Shown here: positions 16,013 through 26,387 of the stretch, one piece after another
How positions within the stretch are numbered: the stretch's first letter is position 1
How the letters are laid out: every line of letters begins with the position of its first letter
From: RCIO01 sp040880025
GTDB lineage: Bacteria; Pseudomonadota; Alphaproteobacteria; Rhizobiales; Rhizobiaceae
Length of the DNA: 64,000 bases
Assembly (NCBI GenBank): GCA_040880025.1
Contig: JBBDJD010000013.1
Coordinates: 434,001 to 498,000, forward strand
Direction: 5' to 3'
Notes under the pieces: model-generated
Database searches by the model: none
Told to the model about the DNA's origin: nothing
The model's input: the letters and a program-made list of their open reading frames with translations, nothing else
Position numbers and translations under genes: made by a program

Positions 16013-17116
16013 ATGCGGGTCATCGTCGTCGGAGCCGGCATAGCCGGACTGTCCGCCGCCTGGTCGCTGGTCAAGCGGGGCCACAAGGTCACGCTGCTGG
16101 AACAGGGGCCGCTGCCCAACCCGCTTGCGGCATCTGGCGACCACCACCGCATCATCCGCCGCGCCTATGGCGCAGCCACCGGCTATGCCCGCACCATAAC
16201 GGAAGCCTACGAGGCCTGGGACGAGTTGTGGGCGGACATCGGACGCAGCCATCTCGACCAGCGCGGATTTCTCTGCGTGTCGCGCGAGCCCGGCGACGAG
16301 GCGGAAGATTATCTGGAAGGCATGAGAGCCGGCGGCTATCCCGTCGACGTCTTCGACGGCGCGGAGGCCGCGCGGCGCTACCCGTTCCTTGACGGCGACA
16401 CGATCCGCTTCGGCTTTTCGTCGCCCGACGGCGGCGCGCTGCATTGCAAGGCGATCGCCGCCGACATGGCGGGCTGGCTGGAGCGGCATGGCGCGGACAT
16501 TCGAACCGAGACGAAGGTGACAGGGGTCGATTCGAAACAAGGGTCGGTCCAGCTGGCGAACGGCGAGGAGTTGCCCGCAGACCGGGTTGTCGTGACTGCC
16601 GGGGCGTGGGTGCTGAAACTGTTTCCGGATCTGGCCGACAATCTCACCACGTACCGCACGGCGGTTGTCTATCTCGAACCGCCCGTCGATCTGAAACCGG
16701 CCTGGGAAACCGCGCCGGTCATCCTCGACGTCGGCGGCGCGACCGACGGCTACATCCTGCCGCCATCGGGCACCGGCGGGCTGAAGTTCGGATCAGGGCT
16801 GCACAAGGAGAAGTGGCCGGACGCCGATGCCGGCCGCGAGCCGCGTCCGGGCGAGGGCGAGGCGGTGCGCAACCTGTTTGCCCCGCCCACGCATCGTCTC
16901 GACGAGTACAAGGTTCTGGACACCGTGACTTGCGCCTACACCTTCACCGCCGGCGAAACGTTTTTTTCCGCCGGGCGCGGCAGGGTGCTGATCGTCTCGG
17001 CCTGTTCCGGCCATGGCTACAAGTTCGGCGCGGCGGTCGGCCGGCGTATCGCGGACGCGGTCGAAGACAGCAATTTGTACAGGCTGGCGCGCTGGCTGCG
17101 CGCCGAGCCTGCCTGA
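16013..17116 (+). CDS. FAD-dependent oxidoreductase (DAO / sarcosine-oxidase-like)
   Basis: 367 residues. The N-terminal VGAGIAGLSAAWSLVKRGHKV (written in family form GxGxxG near residues 5-20) binds FAD, and the C-terminal GHGYKFGAAVGR contacts the flavin, as in sarcosine and N-methyltryptophan oxidases. The enzyme probably oxidises an amine or amino acid, with oxygen as acceptor. The substrate is unknown. The start follows GGGGAGA. It stands alone between the divergent P450 gene and a convergent secreted-protein gene. Confidence 0.88.
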   Translation: MRVIVVGAGIAGLSAAWSLVKRGHKVTLLEQGPLPNPLAASGDHHRIIRRAYGAATGYARTITEAYEAWDELWADIGRSHLDQRGFLCVSREPGDEAEDYLEGMRAGGYPVDVFDGAEAARRYPFLDGDTIRFGFSSPDGGALHCKAIAADMAGWLERHGADIRTETKVTGVDSKQGSVQLANGEELPADRVVVTAGAWVLKLFPDLADNLTTYRTAVVYLEPPVDLKPAWETAPVILDVGGATDGYILPPSGTGGLKFGSGLHKEKWPDADAGREPRPGEGEAVRNLFAPPTHRLDEYKVLDTVTCAYTFTAGETFFSAGRGRVLIVSACSGHGYKFGAAVGRRIADAVEDSNLYRLARWLRAEPA

Positions 17117-17143
17117 ATTCAGCGATTCAACGGACCGGTTGTC

Positions 17144-17869
17144 TCACCCGCACTTGCCGCCAACGCGCACCTGGCGCCAGCCGGAATGGCCCTCGCTCAC
17201 CAGAACCTGGCGCGCGACGGTCTCGTAAACCGGGGCCGAATGGTGCACGCGCTTTTCTCCCGGGCGGATCAGCACGCGTTCCGTCACATAGCCATATTCG
17301 GCCGGGATGACGTGCTTCTTCTTGTAGCCGTGGCTGATGAGAACCTGACGCTTTTCATAGCCGTAGCGCGCCGGGATCGTTTCATGCGCGACCTGCGCCG
17401 GGCGCACCACAACCGATTCCGCGACGGTTCTGTAGACCGGGCCGCGCTTGATCTTGCAAAGCACCTTGCGGCCCTTGATCCAGCGGTACTCCCAGTCATA
17501 GCCGCCTTCATGCACCAGCACCTTGCGATGCACGGTCTTGGTGATGGCGGGAATGACGCGCTTCACGGTCCGCGCGGGCTCGATCAGCACCTTCTGCTTT
17601 TCCCAGGCATATTGGGCCGGTACGTGCGAATAGCCGACCTGGGCGGGCCTGATGACGGTTTGACGCTTCTGGGTTCCGTAGACGGGCGGGATGTGCTCGT
17701 AGTATTTGTGGCCCTGCGAAACCACGGCTTGCTCGTAGACCGTCCTGTAGACCGGCGGCTGATGCACCTTCTCGTAGCAGGAGGCAGCAAAGCCGCCCGC
17801 CGCTGTCTGCGTGACCATCGCCGACAGGGCGACGCCGGCCGCAACGGCGGTTCCGAATTTCCTACGCAT
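17144..17869 (-). CDS. secreted protein built of degenerate Tyr/Val-rich repeats
   Basis: 241 residues from the ATG preceded by GGAG (a GTG three codons upstream is possible). A signal peptide covers about the first 28 residues. The mature chain is a run of about 25-30-residue units of the form P-x-x-Y-x-x-V-x-x-x-V-L-I followed by H-V-I-P-A-x-Y, for example HVPAQYAWEKQKVLIEPA, ETIPARYGYEKRQVLIS and HVIPAEYGYVTERVLIRPG. It is strongly basic (many Lys, Arg, His). A periplasmic or surface structural role is plausible, but I recognise no characterised family. Confidence 0.65.
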   Translation of the reverse strand: MRRKFGTAVAAGVALSAMVTQTAAGGFAASCYEKVHQPPVYRTVYEQAVVSQGHKYYEHIPPVYGTQKRQTVIRPAQVGYSHVPAQYAWEKQKVLIEPARTVKRVIPAITKTVHRKVLVHEGGYDWEYRWIKGRKVLCKIKRGPVYRTVAESVVVRPAQVAHETIPARYGYEKRQVLISHGYKKKHVIPAEYGYVTERVLIRPGEKRVHHSAPVYETVARQVLVSEGHSGWRQVRVGGKCG

Positions 17870-18011
17870 GGCACTCACTCCACAAACGGCTGCTGAAACT
17901 GGGCCGCAAACAAAAGCTTAGCGGGGAAGCTGCCGCACGGGAAGGGTTTCCTTAACGATCGCTAACGGACGTGGTTAACCGCCTGCCGGATGGCCAGCCG
18001 TTTGGCCAGCC

Positions 18012-18040
18012 TTGCACAATGGAGAGCTGCCATCCTATTT
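18012..18040 (+). promoter_or_regulatory. candidate clpP promoter
   Basis: TTGCAC (18012-18017), 17 bases, then CTATTT (18035-18040), 65 bases before the clpP ATG. The hexamers resemble rhizobial sigma-70 promoters (CTTGAC-N17-CTATAT), and the CCTATTT context is also compatible with heat-shock sigma RpoH. Confidence 0.45.
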
Positions 18041-18105
18041 AACGAGCAAGAGACATCCGATTCCCCGCCAAATGCCGGGCGCCACGCTATCCAAGGACGC
18101 TTCCC

Positions 18106-18744
18106 ATGAGAGATCCCGTCGAGACCTACATGAACCTCGTGCCGATGGTGGTCGAGCAGACCAATCGCGGCGAGCGGGCCTACGACATCTTCTCGCGCCT
18201 GCTCAAGGAGCGGATCATCTTCATTACCGGTCCGATCGAGGACGGCATGGCCACCCTCGTGTCGGCCCAGCTTCTTTTCCTCGAGGCGGAAAATCCGAAG
18301 AAAGAGATCAATCTCTACATCAACTCGCCGGGCGGCGTGGTGACCAGCGGCCTGGCGATGTACGACACCATGCAGTTCGTGAAGCCGCCGGTGGCGACGC
18401 TGTGTCTCGGGCAGGCCGCTTCCGCGGGTTCGCTGCTTCTGACGGCCGGCGCCAAGGACATGCGCTTCATTCTGCCCAACGCCCGTGTGCTTCTGCACCA
18501 GCCCTCGGGCGGCTTTCAGGGGCAGGCCTCCGACATCGAGCGCCATGCCCAGGACATTATCAAGATCAAGCGCCGGCTGAACGAAATCTATGTGCACCAC
18601 ACCGGGCAGGATTACGACACGATCGAGAAGACGCTCGACCGCGATCACATCATGACGGCGGAAGAGGCATGCGAGTTCGGCATCGTGGACAAGGTGATAA
18701 CCACCCGCGAGTCGATCGAATCGTCAGGGGCAAAATCCGAATAG
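18106..18744 (+). CDS. clpP: ATP-dependent Clp protease proteolytic subunit
   Basis: A 212-residue serine peptidase that forms the tetradecameric chamber fed by ClpX or ClpA. The catalytic triad is visible: Ser106 in GQAASAGS, His131 in LLHQPSGG, and Asp180 in LDRDHIM. A 256-base gap separates it from clpX, which therefore may also have its own promoter. In alphaproteobacteria ClpXP controls cell-cycle regulators and stress proteins. Confidence 0.97.
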   Translation: MRDPVETYMNLVPMVVEQTNRGERAYDIFSRLLKERIIFITGPIEDGMATLVSAQLLFLEAENPKKEINLYINSPGGVVTSGLAMYDTMQFVKPPVATLCLGQAASAGSLLLTAGAKDMRFILPNARVLLHQPSGGFQGQASDIERHAQDIIKIKRRLNEIYVHHTGQDYDTIEKTLDRDHIMTAEEACEFGIVDKVITTRESIESSGAKSE

Positions 18745-19000
18745 GCGGGGCTCGTGCATGACGCATTTTTGAATTTTCTGCGTCATTTCGGCCACAATCG
18801 GCGGTTTCCTGTTCACTGGCGGCGTCTTACGTTAAGCCTATATTGATTTTCGGCGGCATAGCTTCGTCTGGGGAAAGCGACTCGTTGCCGCGACTTCTGA
18901 TTTGTGTTTCGTTCGGAATGCGTTTTGATGGAGCCGTTGGATGCAGCCCCGAGCGGGCTTCGCCGCATCACCCAGGCGGTGATACTGAGAGGACTGGACT

Positions 19001-20275
19001 ATGAGCAAGGTCAGCAACGGCGGCGGCGATTCCAAGAACACGCTGTACTGCTCATTCTGCGGCAAGAGCCAGCATGAGGTCCGCAAGCTGATTGCGGGAC
19101 CGACAGTGTTCATCTGCGATGAATGCGTCGAGCTGTGCATGGACATCATCCGCGAAGAGAACAAGTCCTCGATGGTGAAGTCGCGCGAAGGCGTGCCCAC
19201 CCCGCAGGAGATAATCGCGGTCCTCGACGATTATGTGATCGGCCAGGACCACGCCAAGCGCGTGCTGTCGGTCGCGGTCCACAATCACTACAAGCGGCTC
19301 GCCCATGCCTCGAAGGGCAATGACGTCGAGCTCGCCAAGTCGAACATCCTTCTGATCGGCCCGACCGGCTGCGGCAAGACACTGCTGGCCCAGACGCTGG
19401 CGCGCATCATCGACGTGCCGTTCACCATGGCCGACGCCACGACACTGACGGAAGCCGGCTATGTCGGCGAGGATGTCGAAAACATCATCCTGAAGCTGCT
19501 GCAGTCGGCCGACTACAATGTCGAGCGCGCCCAACGGGGTATCGTCTACATCGACGAGATCGACAAGATCAGCCGCAAGTCGGACAACCCCTCGATCACC
19601 CGCGACGTGTCGGGCGAGGGCGTGCAGCAGGCATTGCTGAAGATCATGGAAGGTACGGTCGCTTCCGTTCCCCCGCAGGGTGGCCGCAAGCATCCGCAAC
19701 AGGAGTTCCTGCAGGTCGACACGGCCAACATCCTGTTCATCTGCGGCGGCGCATTCGCCGGCCTCGACAAGATCATTTCCGATCGCGGCCGCAAGACGTC
19801 GATCGGCTTCGGCGCCACGGTGACCTCGCCGGAAGATCGCCGCACGGGCGACCTGTTCCGCATGGTGGAGCCGGAAGATTTGCTGAAATTCGGCCTGATC
19901 CCGGAATTTGTCGGGCGTCTGCCGGTCCTCGCGACACTCGAGGATCTGAGCGAGGATGCTCTGATTCAGATCCTGACCGAGCCGAAGAACGCATTGGTGA
20001 AGCAGTATCAGCGGCTGTTCGAGATGGAGAATGTCGAACTCGCCTTCCACGAGGGCGCTCTGACCGCGATCGCCAAGAAGGCGATCGATCGCAAGACCGG
20101 CGCCCGCGGCCTGCGCTCCATCATGGAAGCCATCCTGCTCGACACCATGTTCGAACTGCCGGCTCTGGAAGGCGTGCAGGAGGTGGTGATCTCCGACGAG
20201 GTGGTTCAGGGCAATGCCCGCCCGCTCTACATCTACGCCGAGCGCGAGAAGGAAAAGGGCAACGCCAGCGCCTGA
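19001..20275 (+). CDS. clpX: ATP-dependent Clp protease ATP-binding subunit ClpX
   Basis: A 424-residue AAA+ unfoldase. The N-terminal zinc domain has Cys17, Cys20, Cys39 and Cys42. The Walker A motif is GPTGCGKT (120-127) and Walker B is IVYIDEID. The C-terminal segment KTGARGLRSIME is typical. Partner of the upstream ClpP. Translation starts after a weak ribosome site at MSKVSNGGG, the usual alphaproteobacterial start. A strong terminator follows 24 bases after the stop. Confidence 0.98.
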   Translation: MSKVSNGGGDSKNTLYCSFCGKSQHEVRKLIAGPTVFICDECVELCMDIIREENKSSMVKSREGVPTPQEIIAVLDDYVIGQDHAKRVLSVAVHNHYKRLAHASKGNDVELAKSNILLIGPTGCGKTLLAQTLARIIDVPFTMADATTLTEAGYVGEDVENIILKLLQSADYNVERAQRGIVYIDEIDKISRKSDNPSITRDVSGEGVQQALLKIMEGTVASVPPQGGRKHPQQEFLQVDTANILFICGGAFAGLDKIISDRGRKTSIGFGATVTSPEDRRTGDLFRMVEPEDLLKFGLIPEFVGRLPVLATLEDLSEDALIQILTEPKNALVKQYQRLFEMENVELAFHEGALTAIAKKAIDRKTGARGLRSIMEAILLDTMFELPALEGVQEVVISDEVVQGNARPLYIYAEREKEKGNASA

Positions 20276-20299
20276 CGCCTCCGCAACAACGGTCAATCG

Positions 20300-20322
20300 C
20301 GGCGCCTTCGGGCGCCGTTTTT
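20300..20322 (+). terminator. clpX intrinsic terminator
   Basis: Stem CGGCGCC/GGCGCCG with a TTCG loop, followed by TTTTT. It ends the clpX transcript and separates it from lon. Confidence 0.92.
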
Positions 20323-20612
20323 GCGTGTGGTGCGAGGAAACCTGGCTCACATCATTTGCCGGGTCCCGCTGCTTCGCGGCGTCCCGGCGTTCGGCCTGTC
20401 GAAAGGTCCCCCGGACCTCCCCATACGGACTATGCGGTCCGGGCCCTCGGCCCCTTGATCTTTGGCCTTTCGCACTCCAACTAACCATAACTGACCACGG
20501 GCAGGGACACGTGCTTCAAAGGCCTGTATCGGCCATAGGCGGATCGCCCTGCAATCGCTACAATAAGGATTCGCGGCTGGCTGTTTGCGGCCGCGCCATG
20601 AAAGGCTGAGAA
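20323..20612. other. clpX-lon intergenic region
   Basis: About 290 bases with no supported gene. It contains a GCCTGTCGAAAGG core like that near 586-606. TACAAT (20559-20564), 49 bases before the lon ATG, could be a -10 element, but no good -35 hexamer stands at the right distance. No riboswitch or RNA was recognised. Confidence 0.4.
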
Positions 20613-23024
<2,412 letters not shown>

Positions 23025-23042
23025 TCGGGCGCATAGATGTGG

Positions 23043-23072
23043 AAAAGGCCGGGTATATTAGCCCGGCCTTTT
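23043..23072 (+). terminator. lon intrinsic terminator
   Basis: Stem AAAAGGCCGGG (23043-23053) with CCCGGCCTTTT (23062-23072) and an 8-base loop, 18 bases after the lon stop. The A/T flanks make it potentially bidirectional, but no leftward gene needs it. Confidence 0.92.
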
Positions 23073-23216
23073 GCTTTCAGCGGAAAATGACCCTGAAAAG
23101 CGCGGAAAACATGGGTTTGAACGCTTTTCTACTTGGTCGACAAGCATCATTCCCATAGAGTTCGGCACTACCGGTTGAGTCGCAAATACCCGGTCTTCAC
23201 AGGGAAGGATTCCTTT

Positions 23217-23489
23217 ATGAACAAGAACGAACTCATATCCGCGGTCGCCGACGGGGCCAGTCTGTCGAAGGCCGACGCCCAGTCCGCGGTAGACGCGGTT
23301 TTCTCAGCCATCACCAACGAACTGAAGAAAGGCGGCGATGTCCGTCTTGTCGGGTTTGGCAATTTTTCGGTTTCCCAGCGTGCGGCCAGTGTCGGCCGCA
23401 ACCCTCAGACCGGCGCGGCGGTGAACATTCCCGCACGCACCGTTCCCAAATTCTCCGCCGGCAAAGGTCTCAAAGACGCCGTCAACTGA
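23217..23489 (+). CDS. hupB: DNA-binding protein HU
   Basis: A 90-residue histone-like protein that bends and compacts DNA. The start MNKNELISAVAD, the DVRLVGFGNFSV core and the beta-arm segment GRNPQTGAAVNIPA are typical. The ATG follows AAGGATTCCTTT. Lies 192 bases after lon with its own leader. A stem-loop follows 27 bases after the stop. Confidence 0.97.
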   Translation: MNKNELISAVADGASLSKADAQSAVDAVFSAITNELKKGGDVRLVGFGNFSVSQRAASVGRNPQTGAAVNIPARTVPKFSAGKGLKDAVN

Positions 23490-23516
23490 TCCGGATCGAT
23501 CAGCCGGTATTTCTTC

Positions 23517-23540
23517 GAAGCCGGGCGAATGCCCGGCTTC
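23517..23540. terminator. hupB/kynU shared stem-loop
   Basis: A perfect 10-pair stem, GAAGCCGGGC (23517-23526) and GCCCGGCTTC (23531-23540), with loop GAAT lies between the convergent hupB and kynU genes. The T content after it is modest (ATTGATTCT), so it is probably a terminator for hupB, and perhaps for both directions. Confidence 0.75.
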
Positions 23541-23567
23541 ATTGATTCTGAAGACCCGTCCCCCGGA

Positions 23568-24761
23568 TCAGGTGACTGCCGCGCGGCGGTGATAGTCGGG
23601 CCGGTCCCAGAGTTCGCCCGTCATGATCTCGGCCAGAATATCGACGGCCCGGTCGATCTCCCGTTCCCCCAGATAAAGCGGCGTGATGCCGAAGCGCATG
23701 ATGTCGGGCGCGCGGAAATCACCGATCACGCCGCGCGCGATCAGCGCCTGCATGGCGGCGTAACCGTGTTTGAACGCGAACGAAACCTGCGAGCCGCGCC
23801 GCAGCGGGTCGCGGGGGCTGACGAGCGTCAGTTGCCGACAGGTGGCTTCCACGCCCGCGATGAAACGTTCGCTGAGTTCGATCGACCGCGCTCTGAGATC
23901 GTGCATGTCGACGGCGTCCCAGATGTCGAGCGCTGCCTCCAGCGCAGTCATCTGCAGCACCGGCGGCGTGCCGACGCGCATGCGTTCCACGCCACGGCCG
24001 GGCCGGTATGCCGGATCAAAGGCGAACGGCGCCTCATGGCCCAGCCAGCCCGACAGGGCGGGCAGCGCGTTGTCGGCATGGCGCGGCGCGACATAGATGA
24101 AGGCCGGCGCGCCCGGTCCGCCATTGAGAAACTTGTAAGTGCAGCCGACGGCGAAATCGGCCCCGGCGCCGGCAACATCAACCGGAACGGCACCGGCGCT
24201 GTGGGCGAGGTCCCAAACGGTGATGACGCCGGTCTCATGCGCTGCCGCCGTCAGCGCTTTCATGTCATGGAGCCGGCCTGTCCGGTAGTCGACCTCGGTC
24301 AGCATCAGCACGGCGACGCTGCCGTCGATATTGGCCCGGACCTCCTCGGGGGCGACGACCTTCAGCCGGTATCCATTGCCCAGTTGGCCAAGCAGGCCCT
24401 CCGCCATGTACAGGTCGGACGGGAAATTCCCCTTGTCGGACAAGACGATGCGGCGGTGGGGATTGAGCGCGAGTGCGGCCGCCAGCGCCTGGTAGACCTT
24501 GATCGAAAGCGTGTCGCCCGTCACGACGGCGCCGGCCTCGGCGCCGATCAGCCGTGCGATGCGGTCGCCGATACGCGATGGCTGCTCCATCCACCCGGCC
24601 CGGTTCCAGGCGGTAATCAGCATGCCGCCCCACTCCTCTTCGATCGCCGCCTTCACGCGGCCTGCCGCGGCGCGGGGCATGGGGCCGAGCGAATTGCCGT
24701 CGAGATAGACAATGCCGTCAGGCAGGTCGAACATGGCGCGCGTGGCGGCAAAATCGGTCAT
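23568..24761 (-). CDS. kynU: kynureninase
   Basis: A 397-residue PLP enzyme that cleaves kynurenine (or 3-hydroxykynurenine) to anthranilate and alanine. The PLP lysine is Lys210 in VGCTYKFLNGGPG. YLDGNSLGPMP near the N-terminus and WDLAHSAGAVPV are family signatures. No other kynurenine-pathway gene lies here. It sits 59 bases downstream of the uronate dehydrogenase gene on the same strand, so it may be the last gene of that transcript although it is metabolically unrelated. Confidence 0.95.
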   Translation of the reverse strand: MTDFAATRAMFDLPDGIVYLDGNSLGPMPRAAAGRVKAAIEEEWGGMLITAWNRAGWMEQPSRIGDRIARLIGAEAGAVVTGDTLSIKVYQALAAALALNPHRRIVLSDKGNFPSDLYMAEGLLGQLGNGYRLKVVAPEEVRANIDGSVAVLMLTEVDYRTGRLHDMKALTAAAHETGVITVWDLAHSAGAVPVDVAGAGADFAVGCTYKFLNGGPGAPAFIYVAPRHADNALPALSGWLGHEAPFAFDPAYRPGRGVERMRVGTPPVLQMTALEAALDIWDAVDMHDLRARSIELSERFIAGVEATCRQLTLVSPRDPLRRGSQVSFAFKHGYAAMQALIARGVIGDFRAPDIMRFGITPLYLGEREIDRAVDILAEIMTGELWDRPDYHRRAAVT

Positions 24762-24820
24762 CGATTGTTTCTCCCGGCCAGCTTCATCCTGGAATTAGCG
24801 CTCCGGGGCCGCGCTGTCGC

Positions 24821-25636
24821 CTATTTGCGCGACAAGGTCCGCTCGATGTCGCCGGAAAACTCGTCGGTGCAGAAGCTTCCGCCCTGCAGACGGTCGCCAA
24901 TCGGATCGGGTGGCAACGTCGCCTGCTTGGCCAGTGCCGGCGCCGCATGGTCCTCGGCAACGTGTTTCGGCTTGTAGCCGAGGCGGAAGGCGGCCGCATT
25001 GTCCCAGAAGGTTCGCGCATTATGGGATACGCCATAGACAATTTCATTGTGAAGATCGGGATGCTCCAGCCCGATGGTGATGAGCTGGAACAGGTCCTCC
25101 GGGTGGACCCAGATCGACAGGCTCCGCTGGTTCGCGGGCCGGTCCAGCACATTGCCGATGCGGATCGACAGGACCCTGACGCCGTGCTTGTCGGCATAGA
25201 GCGATCCGAGCGCCTCGCCGAAGGCCTTGGACGCGCCATAGCGGGTATCCGGCCGCACCGCGTGGTCGGTGCCGATGCGACGGTCCCGCGAATACATGCC
25301 GACGGCATGGTTGGTGGAAGCGAAGACGACGCGCTTGACGCCATTCAGCCGCGCCGCCTCGAAAATGTTGTAGGCGCCCTCGATATTGGCGTCCCGGATC
25401 ACCGGCCACGGCGCCTCCACCGGCTGGCCTCCGAGATGGACGATTGCGTCCATGCCGGCACAGGCGGCCGAAACGGCGGCGAAGTCCGACAGTTCGGCCT
25501 GGTGGAATTCCTCGCCATCGGCGAGCTCGCCTGAGTGTGTTCGATCGCTGAGCACCACTCCGCCATAGCGCTGGCGAAACATCGGCCGCAGATAGGACGC
25601 GACTCTACCGCCCGAGCCGGTAAGCAGGATTTTCAT
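24821..25636 (-). CDS. udh: NAD-dependent uronate dehydrogenase-like SDR
   Basis: 271 residues. It is an extended short-chain dehydrogenase with the nucleotide-binding loop LLTGSGGRV, HLGG, FASTNHAVG, and the catalytic Tyr133-x3-Lys137 (YGASK). The FASTNH block and the C-terminal LQGGSFCTDEF resemble bacterial uronate dehydrogenases, which oxidise D-galacturonate or D-glucuronate to the aldaro-lactone. The ATG at 25636 has an AAAGG site; a longer frame does not. The context of a lactonase, a dehydratase and a TRAP transporter supports a sugar-acid role. Confidence 0.8.
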   Translation of the reverse strand: MKILLTGSGGRVASYLRPMFRQRYGGVVLSDRTHSGELADGEEFHQAELSDFAAVSAACAGMDAIVHLGGQPVEAPWPVIRDANIEGAYNIFEAARLNGVKRVVFASTNHAVGMYSRDRRIGTDHAVRPDTRYGASKAFGEALGSLYADKHGVRVLSIRIGNVLDRPANQRSLSIWVHPEDLFQLITIGLEHPDLHNEIVYGVSHNARTFWDNAAAFRLGYKPKHVAEDHAAPALAKQATLPPDPIGDRLQGGSFCTDEFSGDIERTLSRK

Positions 25637-25650
25637 GTCGAACCTTTCGG

Positions 25651-26373
25651 TCAGCGGCCGTTCTTGGCCCGCCATTCCTCGAAGGCTTCAAGGTTGGTTT
25701 CGTCGGTCGGCGGGTAAAGCCCGATGATCGACTGACCAGCGGCGACGCGCTCGGCGACGAAATCCTCGAAGACGGTCATTTCGTGTGCTTCATTCGCGAT
25801 TTCATCCGCGATTTCGGCAGGAATGACCACCACGCCCTCATCGTCGCCCACTATAATGTCGCCCGGAAAGACCGCAACGTCGCCGCAGCCGACGGGCCCG
25901 TTGATCTCGATCGCCTGATGCCTGATCAGGTTGGTCGGGGCTGACGGCCGGTTATGATAGGCCCGAATGTCGAGTTCGGAAATGCCCGGACTGTCGCGAA
26001 ATCCGCCATCGGTCACCACCCCTGCCACACCGCGCGCCTGAAGCCGCCGGACCAGTATGTCGCCCGCGGACGCCGCCCGAGGGTCGCGCCGGCTGTCCAT
26101 GATGAACACCGCACCCGGCGGGCACTGTTCGACGGCGGCGCGCTGCGGGTGCCTCGGGTCCTTGAACACGCTCAGTTCGTTGAGGTCTTCGCGGGCCGGA
26201 ATGTAACGCAGCGTGAAAGCGGGGCCGACCATGTTGCGCCCCTTTGGCGAAACGGGGTGCACATCCTGCAGAAAGACGTTTCGCAGGCCGCGCTTGAACA
26301 GTGCGGTGGTCAGCGTGGCGCATGACACGCCCATGAGTTTGTCGCGCGTTTCGGGACGCATGTCGGCAGCCAT
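25651..26373 (-). CDS. RraA-like family protein (possible keto-acid aldolase/decarboxylase)
   Basis: 240 residues. The RraA/MenG fold is shown by VVTDGGFRDSP (the Asp/Arg metal and substrate site) and GDIIVGDDEGVVVIP. In plant-type and Pseudomonas homologues this site cleaves 4-hydroxy-4-methyl-2-oxoglutarate or decarboxylates oxaloacetate; true RraA inhibits RNase E. Its place between a sugar-acid dehydratase (14 bases) and a sugar dehydrogenase (14 bases) favours a catabolic enzyme acting on a 2-keto acid, which is an inference. Confidence 0.8.
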   Translation of the reverse strand: MAADMRPETRDKLMGVSCATLTTALFKRGLRNVFLQDVHPVSPKGRNMVGPAFTLRYIPAREDLNELSVFKDPRHPQRAAVEQCPPGAVFIMDSRRDPRAASAGDILVRRLQARGVAGVVTDGGFRDSPGISELDIRAYHNRPSAPTNLIRHQAIEINGPVGCGDVAVFPGDIIVGDDEGVVVIPAEIADEIANEAHEMTVFEDFVAERVAAGQSIIGLYPPTDETNLEAFEEWRAKNGR

Positions 26374-26387
26374 CGGTGGATCCTGGT

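Noticed and set aside
17952..17980. CtrA-like sites (TTAACGATCGCTAAC and GGTTAACC) upstream of clpP
   Set aside because: Half-site spacing does not give TTAA-N7-TTAA, and GGTTAACC alone is a short palindrome that occurs by chance.
19052..20488. long minus-strand frame over clpX, with similar ones over lon (21177-22919) and nuoE-nuoF (37273-39189)
   Set aside because: Antisense shadows of conserved genes, without ribosome sites or recognisable motifs.
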